Source: an uncultured Eubacteriales bacterium
Lineage (GTDB): Bacteria > Bacillota > Clostridia > Oscillospirales > Oscillospiraceae
Reading direction: 5' to 3'
Assembly (NCBI GenBank): GCA_900549865.1
Contig: URPU01000070.1
Span: forward strand, 1-12,251
DNA: 12,251 nt
The notes below the pieces were generated by a model that worked only from the letters and a program-made list of their open reading frames with translations, was not told the DNA's origin and searched no databases. Position 1 is the stretch's first letter; each line of letters starts with the position of its first letter. A program made the translations under genes and the position numbers. This document shows positions 7,504 through 12,251 of this stretch, in pieces.

Positions 7504-7532
7504 ACATTACTACATTCGCATGTAGAAGTCAA
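7504..7532 (-). promoter_or_regulatory. Probable promoter of the pilus operon
   Basis: On the minus strand, TTGACT (7527-7532, 5 of 6 to consensus), a 17-bp spacer and TAATGT (7504-7509, weak -10). A strong -35 with a poor -10 and a palindrome in the spacer suggests a regulated promoter. Confidence 0.5.
7510..7525. promoter_or_regulatory. Palindromic operator in the pilus promoter spacer
   Basis: CTACAT-TCGC-ATGTAG is a perfect 6-bp inverted repeat lying entirely within the 17-bp spacer. A dimeric regulator bound here would block or remodel the promoter. No cognate regulator gene lies beside it. Confidence 0.5.
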
Positions 7533-7565
7533 TACTTTTAAGTCGAATTTGTTGATTTATACCGA

Positions 7566-7611
7566 TGGTTTACGTTGGTTTACGTAACTTATGCGTCGTT
7601 TTTTTTTTTTT
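7566..7611. repeat. Tandem 10-bp direct repeat and T13 tract upstream of the pilus promoter
   Basis: TGGTTTACGT occurs twice back to back (7566-7575, 7576-7585), and a 13-base T run follows at 7599-7611. A related TTTACGTGG stretch occurs at about 7644-7652. The 10-bp period places both copies on one helix face, as for a cooperative binding site. The T13 run is an A-tract on the pilus-coding strand, about 100 bp upstream of its start site. Confidence 0.5.
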
Positions 7612-7634
7612 GAAAATCATGGCAAGCGGCAGTT

Positions 7635-7662
7635 TTGACATTTTTTACGTGGTTTTTAATAT
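7635..7662 (+). promoter_or_regulatory. Plus-strand promoter for a candidate small RNA
   Basis: A perfect TTGACA (7635-7640), a 16-bp spacer and TAATAT (7657-7662, 4 of 6). No plus-strand protein gene follows, only a strong terminator at 7726-7770. An imperfect inverted repeat (about 7658-7682) overlaps the -10 and start site. Confidence 0.45.
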
Positions 7663-7668
7663 ATTTTG

Positions 7669-7770
7669 TTACCAAAAATATTGCCAATCATATTTTGTTT
7701 GTTCCCTTCCCCCCGCCGAGTAAATAACACAGTCTGATACGGGAAGCCCCGTATCAGACTGTGTTTTTTT
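7669..7770 (+). ncRNA. Candidate small RNA of about 100 nt with a C-rich segment
   Basis: The unit is inferred from the promoter at 7635-7662 and the hairpin plus T7 ending at 7770. It has an A/U-rich 5' part, then a C-rich unpaired stretch (7702-7717: UUCCCUUCCCCCCGCC), then the terminator stem. Exposed C-rich stretches ahead of a terminator are typical of Firmicutes regulatory RNAs such as RsaE or FsrA that pair with Shine-Dalgarno sequences; the resemblance is in design, not a family match. CUUCCC can also pair with GGGAAG in the terminator loop region. Expression is unproven, and the hairpin may simply end the minus-strand glycosyltransferase mRNA. Confidence 0.4.
7726..7770 (+). terminator. 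Strong intrinsic terminator, best on the plus strand
   Basis: An 18-bp perfect stem (7726-7743 and 7748-7765) with a 4-base loop is followed on the plus strand by a T-run (7764-7770). On the minus strand only a UUAUUU-type stretch follows, so it may weakly stop the glycosyltransferase transcript as well. Confidence 0.8.
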
Positions 7771-7800
7771 ATATATTTGTTATGAATTTTGTTAACGCAG

Positions 7801-8913
7801 TCAGTTCGCTGCCCCCGCCTCGACGGTTTCGGCAATGCGCGCCGCGCCATTCTTTGCAAGACCGGCGGCCTGCGCGTGCAGCATTCTCTCCGCCGCCGCA
7901 GCGTCAAATATAAGCCTGTCCGCAAAACGCGCGGCCTCGTCAACATTCTGCGCAAAGAACGACATGCCGTGCGCGGCAAAGAACTCCGCATTCAAGGTCT
8001 CCACGCCTGGGATAGCCATCGTGTGCACCAGCGGCACACCAAGCACGGCCGCCTCGGAGCTGGATATTCCGCCCGCCTTTGAAAGCAGCACGTCGGCGGC
8101 GCGCATATATTCGGCGACCTTATCCGTAAACGGTATTGCCGTCACCCCGGCGCCGTGGTATTTTTCATCGAGCATTTCCCTCAGCTCCTCATTTCGGCCG
8201 GGGAGCACGCACAGCAGCGCGTTCTCGTCCGGCACGCGCCGAATCGCGTCGCAAAGGGAGACCGCGTCGCCGCAGCCGATACCGCCCGTCATGATGAGGT
8301 ATATTCTTTTGTCCATCGGCAGACCGAGGATATCGCGCGCCGTGGCCTTATCAAGCTTCGTTTTGAACCTCTCCGCGACGGGCATACCGCTGACAATAAG
8401 CTTATCCCTTGGCATACCGGCCTGCACGCACAGGTCAAAGACTTCCTCATGCGGCAGGAAATACCCGTCAAGCTCGGTCTCCGCGAGGAACGGGATGCAT
8501 GTATAGTCCGACAGCACGCCGTAGCATTTCACCGTGCACTTTTCATGCCGGCGCAGAAATGTGAGCGTTTCCATCGGGAACAGGTGCGAGCATACGACCG
8601 CATCATAGCCGCGCTGAATTATAAACTCGTTGAGCTGGCGCGCATGACGTATGTTGGCAAGATATACAGGCGAAGTGACCCCCGTTGCGCTGTACATCGC
8701 GCCAGCGTGGTACATCATGCCGAAAAGCTCCGGCGTTTTGGACGATATTCTGTTGAGGATCTTATCAAAGCTCAGCGGCCCCGGCTCACCGAACATGTGC
8801 AGCATGTCAAGGAACTCCGTTTCGTGTCCTCTCGCCTCCAGCGCTTCCTTTACAGCAAGTGCGCAATGATTGTGCCCTTCTCCGGTGCTGCAGCTCAAAA
8901 GCAAAACTTTCAT
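7801..8913 (-). CDS. MGDG-synthase/UgtP-type glycosyltransferase (GT28)
   Basis: This is a 370-residue protein with the two-lobed GT-B plan of bacterial and plant diacylglycerol glycosyltransferases. The N-terminal MGDG-synthase domain has GEGH near the start (11-14), a CSHLFPME motif (108-115) and GVLSDYTCIPF (about 122-132). The C-terminal GT28 domain has TGGIGCGD (209-216), SKAGGISSSEA (288-298) and GVPLVHT, the nucleotide-sugar pocket. Relatives transfer glucose or galactose from UDP-sugar to diacylglycerol at the inner face of the membrane, making glycolipids that can anchor lipoteichoic acid. The sugar and acceptor cannot be read from sequence. Relatives annotated as MurG-like are less likely because GEGH and the MGDG N-domain fit better. 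It is a single gene with its own promoter; AGGAGAG lies upstream of the ATG. Confidence 0.85.
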   Translation of the reverse strand: MKVLLLSCSTGEGHNHCALAVKEALEARGHETEFLDMLHMFGEPGPLSFDKILNRISSKTPELFGMMYHAGAMYSATGVTSPVYLANIRHARQLNEFIIQRGYDAVVCSHLFPMETLTFLRRHEKCTVKCYGVLSDYTCIPFLAETELDGYFLPHEEVFDLCVQAGMPRDKLIVSGMPVAERFKTKLDKATARDILGLPMDKRIYLIMTGGIGCGDAVSLCDAIRRVPDENALLCVLPGRNEELREMLDEKYHGAGVTAIPFTDKVAEYMRAADVLLSKAGGISSSEAAVLGVPLVHTMAIPGVETLNAEFFAAHGMSFFAQNVDEAARFADRLIFDAAAAERMLHAQAAGLAKNGAARIAETVEAGAAN

Positions 8914-8952
8914 GTGTGGCCCTCTCCTGTCGCATCATAATAGTATAATAGT

Positions 8953-8981
8953 ATTTTATTAGAATATCTTTTTCGTGTCAA
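8953..8981 (-). promoter_or_regulatory. Sigma-A promoter of the glycosyltransferase gene
   Basis: On the minus strand, a perfect TTGACA (8976-8981), a 17-bp spacer and TAAAAT (8953-8958). The RNA would start near 8946, giving a leader of about 33 nt that contains the AGGAGAG site. Confidence 0.8.
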
Positions 8982-9123
8982 CGCAAAAAAGATGCTGTAG
9001 TTAGATATTAACTTTTTACTCTCCATGAAAAATTTACACCTTCAATTTCGGAATATCTCCATTTGATATGCAAAAGATAAGCTCGGGCAAACGACCCGAA
9101 TAGAGAAAAAGGAGATGTAAACT

Positions 9124-9324
9124 ATGTCTACCAATTCCAGTAATCATCTTGTCAACCCCGCGGCACGCGACGCTATGGAGAAGTTCAAGATGGAGGCCGC
9201 TTCTGAAGTCGGCGTTAACCTGAAGAACGGTTACAACGGCGACCTCACAAGCCGCCAGGCTGGTTCCGTCGGCGGCCAGATGGTCAAGAAAATGATCGAG
9301 GCCTACGAGAACGGCATGAAGTAA
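9124..9324 (+). CDS. Alpha/beta-type small acid-soluble spore protein
   Basis: This 66-residue protein matches the SASP family. NPAARDAMEKFKMEAASEVGV corresponds to the first conserved helix and the region holding the germination-protease site, and GDLTSRQAGSVGGQMVKKMI is the second conserved block. These proteins coat DNA in the forespore, protect it from UV and heat, and are degraded at germination to supply amino acids. GGAG (9111-9114) lies 9 nt before the ATG, and a small hairpin (9083-9087/9095-9099) precedes it. Family members are normally read by sigma-G. I see a GAATA at 9051-9055 that could be a -35 but no clear CATnnTA partner. The gene shows that the organism forms endospores. Confidence 0.95.
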   Translation: MSTNSSNHLVNPAARDAMEKFKMEAASEVGVNLKNGYNGDLTSRQAGSVGGQMVKKMIEAYENGMK

Positions 9325-9340
9325 TTTTCGCAAGACCCAT

Positions 9341-9377
9341 AAAAATTCAGGAGAGCATATGCCCTCCTGAATTTTTT
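9341..9377. terminator. Bidirectional terminator shared by the spore protein and Hsp20 genes
   Basis: A 13-bp stem (9341-9353 and 9364-9376) encloses a 10-base loop. T-runs occur on both sides (TTTTTTATT on plus, TTTTTATG on minus), so it can stop both convergent genes. Confidence 0.85.
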
Positions 9378-9440
9378 ATTATTTATTTATTTGCATTTGG
9401 TTCAAATCGAATATCAATTATCCCCAAGTTTGACGCAGAC

Positions 9441-9881
9441 TTATTCGATCGTCACGGATGTGCCGGAGGAGAGCTTCTTCTGCTCCGCCTTCGGGAGAGT
9501 GATGGTCAAGATGCCGGATTCATACTTCGCCTTGACGTCCTCGGGCTTTACATCGCCCACGTAGAAGCTGCGCGAGCACGTACCGGCGTAGCGCTCCTGA
9601 CGGATGACGCGGCCGCTCTTGTCGCTTTCGTCCTCATCAAGACCCTTCGCAGCGCTGATGCTGAGATAGCCGTCCTTGACGTCGATGCTGACTTCATCCT
9701 TCTTGAAGCCCGGCAGGTCCACGATAAGCTCATAGGCGTCGTCCTTCTCGCGGATATCGGTCTTCATCATATTGCGGGCGTGCTTGCCATACAGCGGGTC
9801 GCGGCCGCCGAAGAAGCTTTTATCAAAGGAACCGTCAAAGAAATCATCAAACATATTTTCACCGAAGATGCTGGGTAACAT
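9441..9881 (-). CDS. Hsp20/alpha-crystallin family small heat-shock protein
   Basis: This 146-residue protein is an ATP-independent holdase that binds unfolding proteins in the cytoplasm. A short N-terminal arm rich in Phe, Asp and Gly (1-30) precedes the alpha-crystallin domain (about 38-130). That domain has a MKTDIREKDDAYELIVDLPG-type opening, the phrase DGYLSISA, and the signature GILTITLPK near its end. A V-T-I pattern at the C-terminus resembles the I-x-I oligomerisation motif. The start is the ATG at 9881, because a perfect GGAGGT (9889-9894) sits 7 nt upstream; the in-frame TTG at 9896 overlaps that site. No CIRCE element is visible. The long upstream region is predicted to be structured. 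Confidence 0.9.
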   Translation of the reverse strand: MLPSIFGENMFDDFFDGSFDKSFFGGRDPLYGKHARNMMKTDIREKDDAYELIVDLPGFKKDEVSIDVKDGYLSISAAKGLDEDESDKSGRVIRQERYAGTCSRSFYVGDVKPEDVKAKYESGILTITLPKAEQKKLSSGTSVTIE

Positions 9882-9894
9882 AGTGCAGACCTCC

Positions 9895-10039
9895 AATTTA
9901 TATAAGACTTGAGTTTATATATTTTCGTCCGAGGTGATGATCCCGCCTCCGGCTGTGCCATATGCGTCACGCACAAGCTGCTGCCGGAACCGGCGCCGGA
10001 GCTTTATCTCAAAGCTCCTTTTCTCTATCCCCTTGAACA
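9895..10039 (-). promoter_or_regulatory. Structured leader upstream of hsp20
   Basis: If the minus promoter at 10046-10074 is used, the hsp20 mRNA has a leader of about 158 nt. It contains an 8-bp hairpin (9998-10005/10011-10018), a 7-bp outer stem (9947-9953/9983-9989) with a nested TGTGC/GCACA stem (9954-9958/9971-9975), and an AU-rich imperfect palindrome (9901-9919) just upstream of GGAGGT. On the plus strand the first hairpin is followed by TTTT, so a plus-strand terminator cannot be excluded. Confidence 0.35.
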
Positions 10040-10045
10040 ATTATG

Positions 10046-10074
10046 ATTATAGCCATATGTGCTTGAAATTTCAC
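10046..10074 (-). promoter_or_regulatory. Candidate hsp20 promoter, overlapping the divergent promoter
   Basis: On the minus strand, GTGAAA (10069-10074, 4 of 6), a 17-bp spacer and a perfect TATAAT (10046-10051). Its spacer contains the -35 of the plus-strand promoter, so the two should compete. Confidence 0.45.
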
Positions 10075-10091
10075 TAATCCGGGAGTATAAT
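10063..10091 (+). promoter_or_regulatory. Sigma-A promoter of the PucR/CdaR-type regulator
   Basis: TTGAAA (10063-10068), a 17-bp spacer and a perfect TATAAT (10086-10091). The RNA would start near 10098, just before a perfect inverted repeat. Confidence 0.8.
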
Positions 10092-10105
10092 CTTTCAAAA
10101 TACAG

Positions 10106-10122
10106 TTGTGCTGCCAGCACAA
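10106..10122. promoter_or_regulatory. Inverted repeat (putative operator) in the regulator leader
   Basis: TTGTGCT-GCC-AGCACAA has perfect 7-bp arms and a 3-bp centre, about 8 nt downstream of the inferred start site and 12 nt upstream of AAGGAG (10134-10139). It suits an autoregulatory operator, or a small 5' mRNA hairpin. Confidence 0.5.
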
Positions 10123-10144
10123 TGTTTAATGATAAGGAGCCGCC

Positions 10145-11338
10145 ATGGACATATCCACTCTGCTTGAGAACTTTCTTTCATATGATGACGCCGCCACCAT
10201 AACCGAGGACGTCAGCGCGATACTGTCATGCCCGGTGCTGGTCGTGAACAGCGCCTTCAAGGTTGCGGCCTGCGCGTACCCGCCCGGCTTTGACGACGCC
10301 CTGTTTCTGGGCACGGTGCACCGGCGCGAAATGAGCTATGAATTCGTTTCTCTCATGCACAGTATGCCCGGCGCGGAAACGGGCTGCGTTTATATGAATG
10401 TGCCCGGTTCGCCGTACCTCCGCCGGTTTTCTGAGCTTCGGCACAGGGGCGTGCTTCTCGGGTACCTGATATGCGTAGACACCGCGGGAGATCTGCGCGA
10501 GAGGCCGGACGGCGACTACAGGCTGATAGAGGCCGTGCTCTCAAAGCAGCTTATATTTGAATACCACTGCAGCCAGATATGCACAAACGACGCGGAAAGC
10601 GTGCTTGCAAACCTGCTTGCCGGGGCGTATGAGAACGAAGCGGCCTTTCAGATTCAGGCCTCGGCGACGTTTCTTTCCGGGCTTGACGGCGGGCGGATAG
10701 CGCTTGTAACGATGGACGGCGGGCGCGACTTATCGGCGCAGAGCGCGCCGGTGGAGGATGTGCTGGCCCGCAGGTTCTATGCGTCGCACCCGCTGGTGCA
10801 CGACGAGTGCATCATACTCTTCCTGAACGATTCGCACGATCTGCGGCTGTTCGACGCGCTGGCAGAGAGCTATGAGCTGCATGTGGTGATATCAGACCCA
10901 TACGAAAGGCTTTTCCTTCTGCCGCGCACATATGAAAACGCGCGGCGCGTGCTCGACCGGACAAAGCACGGCAGCCGCCGCGTGGTGCGGGCTGCAGCGT
11001 ACCACGGCGCGCTGATAATGGAGCGGCTGGAGGACTGCGGCGCGCTTATGCAGAGCGGCGTTGCGGCTGCGGCGGAGCATGACCGGCGGCACGGCACGGA
11101 GTACTGCCTGACGCTGTTCACCTACATTCTGTGCCACCATTCGCTTCAGGACACCTGCGAAAGCCTCTCGCTGCACAGAAACACCGTGCTGTACCGCATA
11201 AACAGGCTGAAAACCGATTTCGGCCTCGACCCGGACAGCGCAGCGGAGCGCTTCAACATCTTCATATCCGCCGCGATGGCCGTTTACGCGCAGGACGCCG
11301 GGCGGTTTGTGGAGACTCCGTCACCGGACAGCATATAA
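10145..11338 (+). CDS. PucR/CdaR-type transcriptional regulator
   Basis: This 397-residue cytoplasmic DNA-binding regulator is recognised by its C-terminal PucR helix-turn-helix (about 335-390). It reads SLQDTCESLSLHRNTVLYR then INRLK, with the recognition helix around 350-361, followed by the usual FNIFISAAMAVY helix. The N-terminal part (about 1-140) looks like a ligand-sensing domain, and 150-300 matches the usual middle domain in length; neither has a motif that reveals the ligand. Relatives control purine, sugar-acid, proline or amino-acid catabolism genes. AAGGAG sits 5 nt before the ATG. It is divergent from hsp20 and convergent with a polyol-type dehydrogenase, which is the only metabolic gene nearby and a possible target, though that is only a positional guess. 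Confidence 0.85.
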   Translation: MDISTLLENFLSYDDAATITEDVSAILSCPVLVVNSAFKVAACAYPPGFDDALFLGTVHRREMSYEFVSLMHSMPGAETGCVYMNVPGSPYLRRFSELRHRGVLLGYLICVDTAGDLRERPDGDYRLIEAVLSKQLIFEYHCSQICTNDAESVLANLLAGAYENEAAFQIQASATFLSGLDGGRIALVTMDGGRDLSAQSAPVEDVLARRFYASHPLVHDECIILFLNDSHDLRLFDALAESYELHVVISDPYERLFLLPRTYENARRVLDRTKHGSRRVVRAAAYHGALIMERLEDCGALMQSGVAAAAEHDRRHGTEYCLTLFTYILCHHSLQDTCESLSLHRNTVLYRINRLKTDFGLDPDSAAERFNIFISAAMAVYAQDAGRFVETPSPDSI

Positions 11339-11343
11339 GAAAC

Positions 11344-11380
11344 AGGCGCTGAGCGCAGTCTATGACCGCACCCAGCGCCT
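11344..11380. terminator. Convergent terminator between regulator and dehydrogenase
   Basis: AGGCGCTG (11344-11351) pairs perfectly with CAGCGCCT (11373-11380), and a short inner GCG/CGC stem extends it. T-rich sequence follows on both strands (TGTTATTTGTTT on plus, GTTTCTTATA on minus), so it probably serves both genes. Confidence 0.6.
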
Positions 11381-11410
11381 ATGTTATTTGTTTGCCTTAT
11401 TTATCCCTGC

Positions 11411-12251
11411 TCAGAATTCCATCATAACCTTCAGCACAGGTTCAGGCCGTTTGTCCGCCATGTCTATGGCTTCTTTGAACTTCTCTATCGGATAACGCTG
11501 CGTGACAAAATGGCTCAGATCCATGCGGCCATCCGCAATCGCGTCGCAGATAAGCTCAAAATCCTCATGCTGATACATATTGTACGCCTTGAAATCCAGT
11601 TCGTGCTGCTGATGCAGCATATAGGGGAAGCCTATGCCGTCATCCATAAGGGCGTGCTGGATAAGCTGTCCGCCGCGGCGGGTTATCTCCGCCGCCTGGC
11701 GGATAGTCGGTTCATCACCGAATGCGAGGAAGGTCATATCCACGCCCTCGCCGCCGGTCAGCTCCATGATCTTTGCACGCAGATCCTCCTTGCGGCTGTT
11801 GACCGTGTGCGTGCAGCCCATTTTCCGCGCCTTTTCAAGGTTGAAGTCCGAAATATCGGCCATAACGATGAGCCGGGGATTATAGAGCTTCGCGCACAGG
11901 AGGTCCCCCATACCTATCGGCCCTGCGCCGATGATGGCAATGGTCGAGCGCGGAGTGATGCCGGAATTGCGCACAGCATACATCCCGTTTGCCACAGGCT
12001 CTATCAGCGCGCCCTCCTCATAGGAAAGGCTATCGGCAAGGCGGACGACTGTTTTTTCCGGAGTGACTATGTATTCGCCCAGACCGCCGCTCCAGCCGCC
12101 GGAACCCAGCACCTTCTTATCGGGGCAGATGTTATAAAGGCCATGCCTGCAATACCAGCACTCGCCGCAGCCGTAGTGCGGCTCGACCACGACCCTGTCG
12201 CCGGGTGCGAAGTCTGTCACGCCCGTGCCGACCTCCACCACGTCACCGGCG
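11411..12251 (-). CDS. Zinc-dependent medium-chain alcohol/polyol dehydrogenase, N-terminus outside window
   Basis: About 280 residues are visible. The frame is still open at the right edge, so the true start and roughly the first 60 residues, with the catalytic-zinc Cys and GHE motif, lie beyond it. Visible parts are the GDRVVVEP loop, the structural-zinc lobe with four Cys (C-G-E-C-W-Y-C and a fourth eight residues later), the catalytic-zone Glu in ALIEPVANG, and the Rossmann motif GAGPIG followed by an Asp that suggests NAD preference. The C-terminal region ends in FKEAIDMADKRPEPVLKVM. This is the sorbitol/threonine dehydrogenase branch of the MDR superfamily, which oxidises a secondary alcohol with NAD(P); the substrate cannot be read. 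It converges on the PucR-type regulator. Confidence 0.85.
   Translation of the reverse strand, partial: AGDVVEVGTGVTDFAPGDRVVVEPHYGCGECWYCRHGLYNICPDKKVLGSGGWSGGLGEYIVTPEKTVVRLADSLSYEEGALIEPVANGMYAVRNSGITPRSTIAIIGAGPIGMGDLLCAKLYNPRLIVMADISDFNLEKARKMGCTHTVNSRKEDLRAKIMELTGGEGVDMTFLAFGDEPTIRQAAEITRRGGQLIQHALMDDGIGFPYMLHQQHELDFKAYNMYQHEDFELICDAIADGRMDLSHFVTQRYPIEKFKEAIDMADKRPEPVLKVMMEF

Noticed and set aside
7658..7682. AT-rich imperfect inverted repeat near the candidate small RNA start
   Set aside because: AT-rich sequence gives such pairs easily, and one arm has a mismatch; not reported as a separate element.
9024..9080. Sigma-G promoter for the spore protein gene
   Set aside because: GAATA at 9051-9055 has no CATnnTA at proper spacing, and CATGAAA at 9024-9030 has no good -35 partner. 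A sigma-G promoter is expected, but I cannot place it.
9882..9896. TTG start for Hsp20 at 9896
   Set aside because: The TTG overlaps the GGAGGT site that serves the ATG at 9881.
1..12251. CRISPR arrays, tRNA/rRNA genes, insertion sequences or phage genes
   Set aside because: I saw no spaced repeats of CRISPR type, no transposase or integrase motifs and no tRNA-like cloverleaf. The only repeat arrays are the 36-bp coding units and a short 10-bp pair.

Overview
The window reads as a chromosomal segment of an endospore-forming Bacillota, probably a gut-type clostridium of fairly high GC. The evidence is an alpha/beta small acid-soluble spore protein, a class C sortase pilus locus, a VanZ-family membrane protein, clean GGAGG ribosome sites and TTGACA/TATAAT promoters. 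I cannot name a genus from the sequence alone.

Left region (1-3547, all minus strand): a promoter at 3519-3547 drives a VanZ-family membrane protein that has duplicated its own first half. It is coupled by an 8-base overlap to a long protein built like a P1B (heavy-metal) ATPase. That protein has lost nearly every catalytic signature: Asn for the phosphorylated Asp, TGS for TGE, GTS for CPC, TDD for TGD, and a broken GDGxND loop. The frame is otherwise open, so it looks like a maintained pseudoenzyme. At about 893 the same frame runs without a stop into MurA, beginning inside the MurA 'LPILAAALLA' helix and running off the window. Proline codon choice flips sharply at that point, and MurA's N-terminal Lys/Asn pair is missing. 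I read the join as a probable assembly chimera or recombination scar, not a real bifunctional protein.

Middle region (3596-7611, minus strand): a compact pilus or surface-fibre operon. In transcription order it holds a 515-residue wall-anchored protein (repeat-type domain, Pro-rich tandem linker, D2-like isopeptide domain, PPHTG-type anchor), a perfect 14-bp intercistronic hairpin, a class C sortase with an unusually long cytoplasmic tail, and a 292-residue Cna-B pilin with an IPGTG anchor. Its promoter carries a palindrome in the -35/-10 spacer, and the leader is about 155 nt.

Between the pilus promoter and the next gene, a plus-strand promoter followed about 65-100 bases later by a strong hairpin with T7 suggests a roughly 100-nt small RNA with a C-rich single-stranded stretch.

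Right region (7801-12251): a minus-strand MGDG-synthase/UgtP-type glycosyltransferase with its own promoter, then a plus-strand spore protein and a minus-strand Hsp20 that converge on a shared terminator. Hsp20 and a PucR/CdaR-type regulator appear to be divergently transcribed from overlapping promoters, and Hsp20 has a long structured leader. Last is a 5'-truncated zinc-dependent medium-chain alcohol/polyol dehydrogenase convergent with the regulator. The best candidate for undescribed biology is the VanZ-duplication plus dead P-type ATPase pair. The candidate small RNA and the Hsp20 leader come next.
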